From the NCBI RefSeq assembly GCF_014873495.1, contig NZ_JADBGF010000001.1, forward strand, positions 5,208,001 to 5,272,000: DNA of 64,000 bases. The letters run 5' to 3'. Positions 17,239 through 25,634 of this stretch are shown in pieces. Below the pieces are notes generated by a model, which worked only from the letters and a program-made list of their open reading frames with translations, made no database searches and was not told the origin of the DNA. The number at the start of each line of letters is the position of its first letter. Positions within the stretch are counted from its first letter, which is position 1. Both the position numbers and the translations under genes were made by a program. This DNA comes from Streptomyces stelliscabiei (GTDB taxonomy: Bacteria; Actinomycetota; Actinomycetes; Streptomycetales; Streptomycetaceae).

Positions 17239-18108
17239 ATGAACAGCGTTCCGCAGCACCTGCTCAGTGAGGACCGCCAGGAGTTCGAGCGGATCCTCGG
17301 CGAGGTGCTGCGCTCCGCACCACACCGCCCGGAATTCGCCGCCGGCCTCCAGCGGCTCAACACCGAACAGCTGCGCACCATGGCGCTCAACGCCACGGCC
17401 ATCATCACGGCCGCCGCGGCGACCGAATACCAGTACTACGTGAAGGTCCGCGACGAATTCCGCAGCCCGTCGGTGGCCACGCCCGCCCATGAGGGGACGG
17501 CGTCCGGCACCGGCGAACCGGACGGCACCGCCGTGGGCCTCGCGGCCACCGTGGGCGAGGTCACCGAGGCCGCCGGCGCGGGCGCCGGCGCCATCGCCGC
17601 GGTGCTCGCCCCCGTCCTCGCCGGAACCGCCGCGGTGCTCTTCCTGTTCGTGGGATACGTCATGAAGGCGCTCGACCCCGAACGGGCGATCGCCGAGACC
17701 CTGCTCACCACGGGGTGGGTCTTCGGCGCGGTCACCGCGGCGGCGATCCTGGTGGCCGCCGTCGGCCTCCTGCTCACCGCCCTGCGCAACAACGCCACCG
17801 CCCTCCTGGACGGCGGCGCCCGCAGCGAGTTGAACGAGGAGGTGACCCGGGCCCGGGAAGCCTGGCGCGAGACGCTGCTGGAGCGCGGCATCCTGCCGTT
17901 TCTCCGCGACGCCCTCGCCAACCCGAGCCCTGCACTGCTGAACGAGCCGGACCGGCCGGCCCCGCCCAGCCGCATGCCGCACCTCGGCTACAACCGCCCG
18001 AGCTTCAGCAGCAGCCCGGACAGCGGCAGCTCACGCTCCCGCCCCAGCTACAGCAGCCCGGACTTCTCCAGCCCGGACTTCGGCGGGCCGGAACACCAGC
18101 CCGAGTAG
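17239..18108 (+). CDS. Conserved membrane protein of unknown function
   Basis: A 289-residue protein I do not recognise as a named family. The N-terminal 65 residues are predicted soluble and helical (HLLSEDRQEFERILGEVL). Two hydrophobic segments lie near residues 120-148 and 155-183. The C-terminal 60 residues are Pro/Ser/Arg-rich with repeated SSPD-type motifs and look disordered. The second of two nearby ATGs was chosen because GGGGG precedes it by six bases; the first (17233) abuts the same purine run. A role at the membrane is the most that can be inferred. Confidence 0.75.
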   Translation: MNSVPQHLLSEDRQEFERILGEVLRSAPHRPEFAAGLQRLNTEQLRTMALNATAIITAAAATEYQYYVKVRDEFRSPSVATPAHEGTASGTGEPDGTAVGLAATVGEVTEAAGAGAGAIAAVLAPVLAGTAAVLFLFVGYVMKALDPERAIAETLLTTGWVFGAVTAAAILVAAVGLLLTALRNNATALLDGGARSELNEEVTRAREAWRETLLERGILPFLRDALANPSPALLNEPDRPAPPSRMPHLGYNRPSFSSSPDSGSSRSRPSYSSPDFSSPDFGGPEHQPE

Positions 18109-18171
18109 GGCCGCCCGGCCGCCCTCCCGGACACGGACCAGCGCCGGTGGCCATGGCTCGACACCGAACGC

Positions 18172-19593
18172 TCAGATGATGCCCGCCCGGCCGGCATCGG
18201 TCACCCAGGTCGGGAATTCGGACAGGAGCCGGTCGTACAGCTCCTGGTCGGGGACGGTACCGATGTCGTCCACGGCGAAGAAACCGACGTTGTCGACGCG
18301 ACGGCCGGGCAGCGTGTCGAAGCGCTCCAGCACTCCGTAGTCGGCCCGTCCCAGCCCCACGAACTGCCAGAAGATCGGCTCCTCGACAGCATCCCGCAAC
18401 TCGCGCTCGATCAGGGCGTCCCGGTAGACACCCCCGTCGGAGAAGAACAGCACCAAGGTGGGGGCACCGGCGGGATTCTCCCGGACGTAGGTGCGTACCT
18501 GGGCGATCGCCTTCTGTTCCTCGTTCTGGATGCCGATCGTCCGCATGTCGATCTGGCCCGTCTGCAGTCCCCTGGCCGGCTTCTTGCCGCGTCGGAAGAG
18601 GCTCATCTGTCCGACGCGCACATGCAGTTGCAGCCAAGCGGGGAGTTCCCCGATGCGCAGGTCAGGCAGCCGCGCCGCGTTCGAGGCGAAGGTCCAGGCC
18701 TGCATCTCACCGTCGTCGTCCAACTGCGCGGCGACCGCAGCCATGCGCTCGACGACATCGGCGACGACGCCCTTGGAGTAGAGGAACGACATGGATCCGG
18801 AGGCGTCCAGGACCAGGATGACGCGGGCGGTGACTCCCGCCGCACCGTGCTTCCTGAGGCTGACGGCCACTTGCTCCTTACGCAGCGACAGACGCTTGCG
18901 CATGTCGACGGGCAACCGTTCCTCGTCCTTGCTGAGACGCGGGCCCACCGGTGCCGCGGCTGGGACAGGTGGTGCCGTGGCCGGGGCAGGTGGTGCGGGG
19001 GACGGAACAACTGGTGCCGCGGCGGGGACAGGCGGCGAGGACACGGGCGGGTCCGAGGGCGCGTCGTCGACGGTGATGCCGAAATCGGAGGCCAGCCCGG
19101 CGAGGCCGGAGGCATATCCCTGACCGACCGCGCGGAACTTCCACTGCCCCGCCCGTAGATACAGCTCGCCACCGATGAACGCGGTCTCCGTCCCCGCCTC
19201 CATGGGAAACCGTGCGATCTCGGTCCGTCTCCCCGCGTCCCACAGCCGCAAGGTCAGTCCGGGCACCTGTCCGAACGTTCCGCCGTCGGCCGAGGCGCAC
19301 AGCAGAACCCGTTCGACAGCGGGTTCGAGCGCTTGCAGGTCCACCTCGACCGTGTCGGTCAGGACACCGCCGGCGCTCTGTTTCCCCCGGTGTGCCACAG
19401 CGTTCGACGCGTGCCGAGGCTGGTTGTAGAAGACGAAGTCACCGTCGTCCCGAACGCGTCCCACACCGGTGAGCAGCAACGCCGAGGCGTCGACATCGGG
19501 GACGCCGGGCCCTTCGGACCACGTCAGCTCGACGCGTACCGAAGGGGCGTCGACGGGAAGGTTGGCACCCTTGCTCAGTGCTCTCGCTGTCAT
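18172..19593 (-). CDS. TerD-domain and von Willebrand factor A-domain protein
   Basis: A 473-residue two-domain protein. Residues 1-190 form a TerD/stress-protein domain (LSKGANLPV at the start, WSEGPG, DDGDFVFYNQP, DTVEVDL). A Pro/Ala-rich linker of about 45 residues follows. The C-terminal half is a vWA domain with an intact MIDAS DASGS motif, a later Thr and the acidic DGGV segment. In tellurite-resistance-type gene clusters TerD proteins bind calcium and sit with vWA partners; here they are fused and no other ter genes are near. The start is the ATG opening the TerD domain; upstream sequence in frame has no similarity. Function unknown, probably stress-related. Confidence 0.88.
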   Translation of the reverse strand: MTARALSKGANLPVDAPSVRVELTWSEGPGVPDVDASALLLTGVGRVRDDGDFVFYNQPRHASNAVAHRGKQSAGGVLTDTVEVDLQALEPAVERVLLCASADGGTFGQVPGLTLRLWDAGRRTEIARFPMEAGTETAFIGGELYLRAGQWKFRAVGQGYASGLAGLASDFGITVDDAPSDPPVSSPPVPAAAPVVPSPAPPAPATAPPVPAAAPVGPRLSKDEERLPVDMRKRLSLRKEQVAVSLRKHGAAGVTARVILVLDASGSMSFLYSKGVVADVVERMAAVAAQLDDDGEMQAWTFASNAARLPDLRIGELPAWLQLHVRVGQMSLFRRGKKPARGLQTGQIDMRTIGIQNEEQKAIAQVRTYVRENPAGAPTLVLFFSDGGVYRDALIERELRDAVEEPIFWQFVGLGRADYGVLERFDTLPGRRVDNVGFFAVDDIGTVPDQELYDRLLSEFPTWVTDAGRAGII

Positions 19594-19650
19594 GGGGGAA
19601 GTCTGCCCGCCGAGAGCACGGGAGGGCAGACCTCCCGCGGTCCGCAAGGC

Positions 19651-19682
19651 GTGCGATGCCCCGCCGCGCCGGGGCATCGCAC
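19651..19682 (-). terminator. Terminator downstream of thiC
   Basis: Perfect 12-bp stem GTGCGATGCCCC / GGGGCATCGCAC with an 8-nt loop, starting 8 bp after the thiC stop. A second hairpin (GTCTGCCC / GGGCAGAC, 19601-19631) lies further on, beside the start of the TerD-vWA gene. Confidence 0.85.
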
Positions 19683-19690
19683 CCCGGGTC

Positions 19691-21535
19691 TCACTCAGCC
19701 AGCGGCAGATACACCCGGTTCCCGCTCTGCGCGAACTCCTTCGACTTCTGCAGCATCCCCTCGGCGATCTCCTTTTGGGACGCCCCCTCTGCCGCCGCAC
19801 CGCCGAACCGCTCGGTGATGCTGTGACTGATCTTCATCGAGCAGAACTTCGGCCCGCACATGGAGCAGAAGTGGGCCGTCTTGGCCGGCTCCGCCGGCAG
19901 CGTCTCGTCGTGGAACTCACGAGCCGTGTCGGGATCGAGGGCCAGGTTGAACTGGTCCTCCCAGCGGAACTCGAAGCGGGCGTCCGACAACGCGTCGTCC
20001 CACGCCTGTGCACCCGGGTGGCCCTTGGCCAGGTCCGCAGCATGAGCCGCGATCTTGTAGGTGATGACGCCGGTCTTCACGTCGTCACGATTGGGCAGAC
20101 CCAGGTGCTCCTTGGGCGTCACGTAGCAGAGCATCGCGGTGCCCCACCACGCGATCATCGCGGCACCGATGCCCGAGGTGATGTGGTCGTACGCAGGGGC
20201 GATGTCCGTGGTCAGCGGGCCGAGCGTATAGAACGGAGCCTCATCGCAGATCTCCTGTTGCAGGTCGATGTTCTCCTTGATCTTGTGCATCGGGACATGT
20301 CCCGGGCCCTCGATCATCGTCTGTACGTGAAAACCCTTGGCGATCGAGTTCAGTTCCCCCAGCGTGCGCAACTCCGCGAACTGGGCCTCGTCGTTGGCAT
20401 CCGCGATGGATCCCGGGCGAAGGCCGTCACCGAGGGAGTACGTGACGTCGTAGGCGGCGAGGATCTCGCACAGCTCCGCGAAGTTCTCGTAGAGGAACGA
20501 CTCCTTGTGGTGCGCCAGGCACCAGGCCGCCATGATCGAGCCGCCGCGCGAGACGATGCCGGTCTTCCGGTTCGCGGTGAGCGGTACGTACGCCAGTCGC
20601 ACGCCCGCGTGGACTGTCATGTAGTCCACGCCCTGTTCGGCCTGCTCGATGACCGTGTCCTTGTAGATATCCCAGGTCAGCTCCTCGGCCCGGCCGTCGA
20701 CCTTCTCCAGCGCCTGGTAGAGCGGCACGGTACCGATGGGGACGGGGGAGTTGCGCAGCACCCACTCGCGGGTGGTGTGGATGTTCCGGCCCGTGGACAG
20801 GTCCATGACCGTGTCGGCTCCCCAGCGGGTCGCCCAGGTCATCTTCTCGACCTCCTCCTCGATGGAGGAGGTGACCGCGGAGTTGCCGATGTTGGCGTTG
20901 ACCTTCACCAGGAACCGCTTGCCGATGATCATCGGTTCGATCTCGGGGTGATTGATGTTCGCGGGCAGTACGGCCCGGCCCGCGGCGATCTCCTCCCGCA
21001 CGACCTCGGGCGAGACGTTCTCCCGTACGGCCACGTACTCCATCTCCGGGGTGATCTCGCCGCGCCGCGCGTACGCAAGCTGGGTCACCGCCCGGCCGTC
21101 ACGGCTACGGCGCGGCTGGCGTGGCCGCCCCGGGAACACCGCGTCGAGATTGCGCAGTCCGCCACGCGGCGAGGTGTGCTTGATCCCGTCGTCCTCGGGG
21201 CGCACGGGCCGGCCCGCGTACTCCTCGGTGTCTCCTCGACCGATGATCCAGTTCTCGCGAAGGGGAAGCAGTCCTCGCCGGACGTCGGTCTCCGCTGTCG
21301 GATCGGTGTACGGGCCGGAGGTGTCGTACAGGGTGACGGACTGTCCGTTGGTCAGGTGCACCTGGCGGACCGGCACCCGCAGATCGGGGCGCGAGCCCTC
21401 GATGTACGCCTTGTGCCAGCCGATGGACTTCCCGGACTCCAGGGGCTGTTCACCCTCGTTGTGTCCGCCCTCGGACGAGACGGATGCCCCGTCCGTCTGG
21501 CTGGAGGCAGGCGTGCGTGTGTCCTCGATGGTCAT
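19691..21535 (-). CDS. thiC: Phosphomethylpyrimidine synthase ThiC
   Basis: A 614-residue radical SAM enzyme of thiamine biosynthesis that rearranges aminoimidazole ribotide to hydroxymethylpyrimidine phosphate. The characteristic C-terminal CxxCxxxxC cluster motif is present (CSMCGPKFC near 556-566). Other signatures are EGPGHVPMHKI and NVNIGNSAV-type segments near the middle. Its length is usual for the family. It is preceded by a TPP riboswitch whose 3' end merges with the ribosome-binding site (GGGAG), so thiamine pyrophosphate should block translation. It is followed by a terminator and appears monocistronic. Confidence 0.98.
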   Translation of the reverse strand: MTIEDTRTPASSQTDGASVSSEGGHNEGEQPLESGKSIGWHKAYIEGSRPDLRVPVRQVHLTNGQSVTLYDTSGPYTDPTAETDVRRGLLPLRENWIIGRGDTEEYAGRPVRPEDDGIKHTSPRGGLRNLDAVFPGRPRQPRRSRDGRAVTQLAYARRGEITPEMEYVAVRENVSPEVVREEIAAGRAVLPANINHPEIEPMIIGKRFLVKVNANIGNSAVTSSIEEEVEKMTWATRWGADTVMDLSTGRNIHTTREWVLRNSPVPIGTVPLYQALEKVDGRAEELTWDIYKDTVIEQAEQGVDYMTVHAGVRLAYVPLTANRKTGIVSRGGSIMAAWCLAHHKESFLYENFAELCEILAAYDVTYSLGDGLRPGSIADANDEAQFAELRTLGELNSIAKGFHVQTMIEGPGHVPMHKIKENIDLQQEICDEAPFYTLGPLTTDIAPAYDHITSGIGAAMIAWWGTAMLCYVTPKEHLGLPNRDDVKTGVITYKIAAHAADLAKGHPGAQAWDDALSDARFEFRWEDQFNLALDPDTAREFHDETLPAEPAKTAHFCSMCGPKFCSMKISHSITERFGGAAAEGASQKEIAEGMLQKSKEFAQSGNRVYLPLAE

Positions 21536-21544
21536 GAGACCTAC

Positions 21545-21675
21545 TCCCTACGCCGGCATTACCCGGTAACAGGTTCAGCGGTCGACGCAGCGATTTCCGC
21601 CCGACGATGTTCCACGTGAAACATCGCGTCTGCGGAGGTCAGCGCCCTCTCAGCCCGGTGCTCCGAGCTCCCGCG
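21545..21675 (-). promoter_or_regulatory. TPP riboswitch (thi box) of thiC
   Basis: Read on the minus strand it has the conserved CTGAGAGGG (21645-21653), then GAACCTG, GGGTAATGCCGG and GCGTAGGGA (ending 21545) in the right order. P2 is AGCTCGG / CCGGGCT. The final GGGAG doubles as the thiC ribosome-binding site 10 bases before the ATG, consistent with translational control. The variable P3a arm is unusually long: TCCGC / GCGGA encloses a hairpin made by a parS-like palindrome. Confidence 0.93.
21609..21622. other. parS-like site inside the TPP riboswitch
   Basis: GTTCCACGTGAAAC differs from the Streptomyces consensus at one base, at a position that is variable in the B. subtilis consensus. 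It has the T and A of the 16-mer. In the RNA it forms the tip of arm P3a (CGATGTTTCAC pairing with GTGGAACATCG through one G-U). Confidence 0.82.
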
Positions 21676-21755
21676 TGTGCAAAGGTGCCTCCACGCTAGC
21701 GGCAGATGTGGCGCGGTGAACAGTGGGCCTCGCTCGTTCTTGCGATGATCGGTCG

Positions 21756-23210
21756 GTGACCACGACGCAGCAGCCCCCGCCTCCGCCCCCCGAGCCGCCC
21801 CACGGCCATGGCCCCGGAAACGGTCATGGGCATGGATCCGACGGCGGCCACGGCTACGGCTCCGGGGGCGGCCACGGCCCCGGTGACGGACATGGCCACG
21901 GCCCGTCCTCTGGCGGCGGCCACGGGCACTCCCACAGCCACGGCCCCGCCGCTCCCGTCTCGCAGCATCTGCGCAAGGTCATCGCGGCGGTGCTGATCCC
22001 CTTCGCGACCGCAGTCGTCGTGGGCCTCGTCGTGCTCTGGCCGGGCGGCGCCCCCGCGCACGAGCGCACCGGGGTGGGCTTCGACCGGCAGACACAGCAG
22101 GCCACCGTCACCAGGGTCGAGAAGGTCGACTGCTCGTCGGTGAACGCCTCGGGCGACACCCCGACCGGTGACACCTCCACCGCGGAGGGCTCGTCCGCCC
22201 AGCAGCAGGCCAGCGGCACCTGCAAGAAGGCCACGATCCGCGTCGACACGGGCGACGACAAGGGCCGTACCTTCACGGAGATCGTTCAGCCGGACCAGTC
22301 ACGGCAGTTGGAGCAGGGCCAGGAGGTCGTGGTCGCGTACGAGCCCGCCGCGCCCAAGGACCTGCAGTACTCGGTCACCGATGTGAACCGGAAGCTCCCG
22401 ATGGCCCTGCTCGCCGGGATCTTCGCACTCGCCGTCGTGGTGGTGGGCCGGATGCGCGGGGTCATGGCCCTGGTGGCGCTGGCCATCAGCTTCATGGTGC
22501 TGACCCTCTTCATCCTGCCGGCCATCCTGCAGGGCTCGAACCCTCTGGTCGTGGCAGTCATCGGTGCCAGCGCCATCATGCTGATCGCCCTGTACATGTG
22601 CCACGGGCTCTCGGCCCGGACATCCGTGGCGGTGATCGGCACCCTGATCTCACTGCTGCTGATCGGCCTGCTGGGTTCGGGGTTCATCGGCTGGGCCTAT
22701 CTGACCGGCAACACCGACGACAACACGGGGCTGATCCACGGGCTGTACCCGACGATCGACATGAGCGGTCTGCTGCTCGCGGGGGTCATCATCGGCTCGC
22801 TCGGTGTGCTCGACGACGTGACGGTGACCCAGACATCGGCGGTGTGGGAACTGCACGAGGCCAATCCGGCAATGGGCTGGCAAGGGTTGTATCGCGCGGG
22901 CATCCGCATCGGCAGGGACCACATCGCGTCGGTGGTCAACACCCTCGTCCTCGCCTACGCCGGTGCCGCGCTGCCCCTGTTGCTGCTCTTCTCGATCGCG
23001 CAGAGCAGTGTCGGCACGGTCGCCAACAGCGAACTCGTCGCCGAGGAGATCGTGCGCACGCTCGTCGGGTCGATCGGCCTGGTGGCCTCGGTACCGGTGA
23101 CCACCGCGCTGGCCGCCCTGGTCGTCTCGGCCGACCGCCCGGGTGCCCCCGAAGCGGCCGCCGTGCCCGCGCCGGCACGCGGGGGACGAGGCCGCCGCCG
23201 CAAGCGCTGA
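21756..23210 (+). CDS. YibE/F-like membrane protein with His/Gly-rich N-terminus
   Basis: A 484-residue membrane protein. Residues 8-60 are a cytoplasmic Pro then Gly/His-rich tail with repeated HGHG and GGHGH units, which looks like a divalent-metal-binding sequence. One helix near residue 75 is followed by an extracytoplasmic domain of about 120 residues, then about seven more helices. The membrane part, including MRGVMALVAL, VVAVIGASAIMLIALY and GVLDDVTVTQ, matches the YibE/F family of uncharacterised permease-like proteins. The GTG at 21756 was taken as start because it opens the conserved tail. It converges on ssgA with a shared terminator. Confidence 0.87.
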   Translation: MTTTQQPPPPPPEPPHGHGPGNGHGHGSDGGHGYGSGGGHGPGDGHGHGPSSGGGHGHSHSHGPAAPVSQHLRKVIAAVLIPFATAVVVGLVVLWPGGAPAHERTGVGFDRQTQQATVTRVEKVDCSSVNASGDTPTGDTSTAEGSSAQQQASGTCKKATIRVDTGDDKGRTFTEIVQPDQSRQLEQGQEVVVAYEPAAPKDLQYSVTDVNRKLPMALLAGIFALAVVVVGRMRGVMALVALAISFMVLTLFILPAILQGSNPLVVAVIGASAIMLIALYMCHGLSARTSVAVIGTLISLLLIGLLGSGFIGWAYLTGNTDDNTGLIHGLYPTIDMSGLLLAGVIIGSLGVLDDVTVTQTSAVWELHEANPAMGWQGLYRAGIRIGRDHIASVVNTLVLAYAGAALPLLLLFSIAQSSVGTVANSELVAEEIVRTLVGSIGLVASVPVTTALAALVVSADRPGAPEAAAVPAPARGGRGRRRKR

Positions 23211-23212
23211 AG

Positions 23213-23238
23213 CGTTACGGCACCTCGGCGCCGTAACG
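23213..23238. terminator. Bidirectional terminator between YibE/F gene and ssgA
   Basis: Perfect 9-bp stem CGTTACGGC / GCCGTAACG with an 8-nt loop, filling the 30-bp gap between the two convergent stop codons. Confidence 0.72.
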
Positions 23239-23240
23239 GT

Positions 23241-23678
23241 TCATCCCGCGCTCTGCTCCTCCGCCAGGATGCGGTCCAGAGCCTCGTCGAGCAGCGTGTC
23301 GAAGTCGGCGAGGGAGCGCTCCTGCCCCAGTGGCACAAGCTTGTCCGTACGGTCGAGGAAGGCCACCAGCGGCGCCGTGCCGACCCGGAACATCGCCTGG
23401 TCGGTGCCTACCTGAAGCCGGATCAGGACCTCCCCGAACGTCTCCGGATCGGCGGGGGCGATGTGCACGTCCCCGTCGCCGCACGGCCGCCCGACGCCGT
23501 CGATGAGCAACTCCCGCCCGAAGGCCCAGGTCACCGGGGCATCGCCGGGCAGGTGGAAGGTCAGCCGCACGGCATAGGGATCGCAGGTCTCGTAACGGAG
23601 CTCCACCGGGATGCGGAAGGAGAGCTCCTCCGAGACGAGAAAGCTCATCATGACCTCTGCCTGTACCGACTCGCGCAT
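23241..23678 (-). CDS. ssgA: Sporulation-specific cell division activator SsgA
   Basis: A 145-residue member of the SsgA-like protein family, unique to morphologically complex actinomycetes. The core FLVSEELSFRIPVELRYET, TWAFGRELL, GDGDVHI and GTAPLVAFLDRTDKLVPLG segments closely match S. coelicolor SsgA as I remember it. SsgA promotes septum-site selection and is required for sporulation septation. Identity as ssgA rather than another paralogue is supported by the IclR-type gene ssgR directly upstream on the same strand, which activates it in S. coelicolor. An internal ATG pair nine codons in is an alternative start. Confidence 0.93.
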   Translation of the reverse strand: MRESVQAEVMMSFLVSEELSFRIPVELRYETCDPYAVRLTFHLPGDAPVTWAFGRELLIDGVGRPCGDGDVHIAPADPETFGEVLIRLQVGTDQAMFRVGTAPLVAFLDRTDKLVPLGQERSLADFDTLLDEALDRILAEEQSAG

Positions 23679-23776
23679 CGCCTACCCCGCCGTGTTCGTC
23701 GACTGGCCAGGAATCATCCGCCTGACACCTCTGGAAGTTTGCTGAAAGTACACGAGAGATCACAAGGAGTGATTTT

Positions 23777-25021
23777 TCAGATGCTGATAGAGATCGCGAG
23801 TGTTCCTAGCAGCTTCCCGATCTCGGTCTGCAACTGACGGGCGAGGGGCAGCAGTCGGTCCGCCTGGTGCGAGGGCAGCGAGATGGCGAGAGTGCCGGCG
23901 GTCGACCCCGCCGTGATGGGAAGAGCGGCGCAGACCGTCCCCAGGGCGTACTCCTGGCGCTCCACGACCGGTTCCATCCTCCCCAACCGCCCGAGGCGCC
24001 GTAGCAGCGTCTCGTCGTCACGGACCGTGTACGGGGTCAGGGACTGCACCGGGTAGCGCTCCAGATGGTCGCGGCGGTCCTCGTCGCTCAGCTGGGACAG
24101 CAGACACTGCCCGATGGCGTGCGCGTGACCGGTCTCCCGGAAGTCGGCCCACTCCTCGACCGCCGGGGTGTTGGGGCTGTCCGCGACGCACTTGACCTCG
24201 ATCTCGCCGTCCCGGTAGATCGCGAAGTACACCGGCACGCCGAGGGTGTCCCGCCAGTGCGCCAGAGCCTCACCCACCGTGCTGCGACGTTTCTGCTGCG
24301 CTCCGCTGCTGCTCAGCCGCTCGGCCGCCTCACCCAGGAAGAACAGTCCCTTCTCCCGGCGGAGATAGCCCTCATGGACCAGGGTCCGCAGCAGGTGGTA
24401 GGCCGTGGGCAGCGCGAGCCCGGCGTCCCGCGCCAACTGCTTCGCGGGCGCTCCGTGTTCTCGCTCGGCGACGGCCTCCAGCAGTCGCATCGCCCGCTGC
24501 ACGGAGCCGATCAGGGTGCCGGAGTTCGCCTCCGTCGCGGTGGGCGACGCAGGGGACGGGATGCGCGCCCCCGGTCCCGGACCGTGTCCGAGCGGGGACC
24601 CGGGGCGTACGGGCCCTGTCTGCGGCCGGGGCCTGGTCGGTGGCGCCAGTGGCTGTGCCTGCGCACGGGGCGACGGCGGAGGGGGCTGCGCCTGCGTGCG
24701 GGCCGTCGGCGCGGGTGACTGCGTCCGCGGCCTCGTCCGTTCCTGTGCCTGCGTCAGCGAGGGTTCGGGGCAGCGCACCTTCTCCTCGCCGGGCGAGGTG
24801 CGTGGCTGGACGGGGGGAGCCGGGGTCGTCGACGGTGTCGTACGCGGCGGGGACTGCGGGACCTGAGCCTCCGCCTCCCGGACGCGCGCGTGCTCGGCGG
24901 CGGACACCGGTGTCGATCGAGGGCCCGGCTGTGTGGGCGGAACCGCGCTCTGCGCCGACCGGGAAAGCGGTCGGCCGGAGGAGGAGAGGGGTTCTGCGGG
25001 TGCGGTGTCAGCCGTGGCCAA
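23777..25021 (-). CDS. ssgR: IclR family transcriptional activator SsgR, with long Pro-rich N-terminal extension
   Basis: The C-terminal 245 residues are a standard IclR regulator: winged helix near 170-235 (VQRAMRLLEAVAEREHG, then LARDAGLALPTAYHLLRTL) and the effector-binding domain. In S. coelicolor SsgR activates ssgA, which follows here after 98 bp. The frame extends 170 residues further upstream as Pro/Thr/Ser/Arg-rich low-complexity sequence opening with a TTG at 25021 that has GGGAG seven bases before it. Either the extension is real or the true start is an internal codon just before the helix-turn-helix; codon bias does not decide. The regulator call is firm, the start is not. Confidence 0.88.
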   Translation of the reverse strand: MATADTAPAEPLSSSGRPLSRSAQSAVPPTQPGPRSTPVSAAEHARVREAEAQVPQSPPRTTPSTTPAPPVQPRTSPGEEKVRCPEPSLTQAQERTRPRTQSPAPTARTQAQPPPPSPRAQAQPLAPPTRPRPQTGPVRPGSPLGHGPGPGARIPSPASPTATEANSGTLIGSVQRAMRLLEAVAEREHGAPAKQLARDAGLALPTAYHLLRTLVHEGYLRREKGLFFLGEAAERLSSSGAQQKRRSTVGEALAHWRDTLGVPVYFAIYRDGEIEVKCVADSPNTPAVEEWADFRETGHAHAIGQCLLSQLSDEDRRDHLERYPVQSLTPYTVRDDETLLRRLGRLGRMEPVVERQEYALGTVCAALPITAGSTAGTLAISLPSHQADRLLPLARQLQTEIGKLLGTLAISISI

Positions 25022-25257
25022 GGGGTCACTCCCGAAGCGCGAGGAGGGCCGCCCGTGCGGGGGACACGGGAGGGAGATGCGCCGCCCGCGGGGGTCGAGC
25101 CCGCGACGAGTTCCCGGACTCTAGCCGCCCGTCACCGCCTGTAGACGGCCCCGCCGGGAAACTTCCCCCTGGCGAGGGAACCTCACGTTCCTGTTACCGC
25201 CGTGCCCTGATCGGGGTTCACCCACTCACGCCTCACCTGTGACGCGACGCTGACGCC

Positions 25258-25470
25258 TCACCAGTCGCCGCGCGAGGAGGACCCCGCCGTGAACTTCTTG
25301 ACGACGTAGACCAGTCCACCGACCAGCGCCACGAAGACCAGCACCTTGAAGAGCAGGCCCACCACGACCTGGACGACGCTGACTATCAGCCCTCCGAACA
25401 CCAACAGGGCGATGACCGGCACCGCGACCCACTTCACCCACCACGGCATCCCCGCGAAGATCTCCCGCAT
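25258..25470 (-). CDS. Small membrane protein, DUF5326-like
   Basis: A 70-residue protein with two hydrophobic stretches (VKWVAVPVIALLVFGGLIVSV and VGLLFKVLVFVALVGGLVYVV) and a Lys/Ser/Arg tail, matching a small actinobacterial family annotated only as DUF5326. The ATG was chosen because GCAAGGGCG precedes it; the longer open frame lacks a ribosome-binding site. It probably sits in the cytoplasmic membrane. Function unknown. Confidence 0.78.
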   Translation of the reverse strand: MREIFAGMPWWVKWVAVPVIALLVFGGLIVSVVQVVVGLLFKVLVFVALVGGLVYVVKKFTAGSSSRGDW

Positions 25471-25634
25471 CGCCCTTGCTCCTTGTGTCTCCACCCGTCG
25501 CCCCGCCACCAGGGCACTCATTCCGGGCCTTTTGCTGTCCTGCCGTCGATGCTAGGGCCACGCGGGGGCCGTCCGGGGGCCTCGTACCCCTTGTCCATCC
25601 CTGATCGTCCCCCTAGGGAACACCGAAGCGGACG

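Noticed and set aside
25080..25140. T-arm-like sequence GGGCTCGACCCCCG (minus strand) suggesting a tRNA
   Set aside because: No anticodon or D arm at the right spacing, no 7-bp acceptor pairing and no CCA-like end could be found; it is probably a GC-rich coincidence upstream of ssgR.
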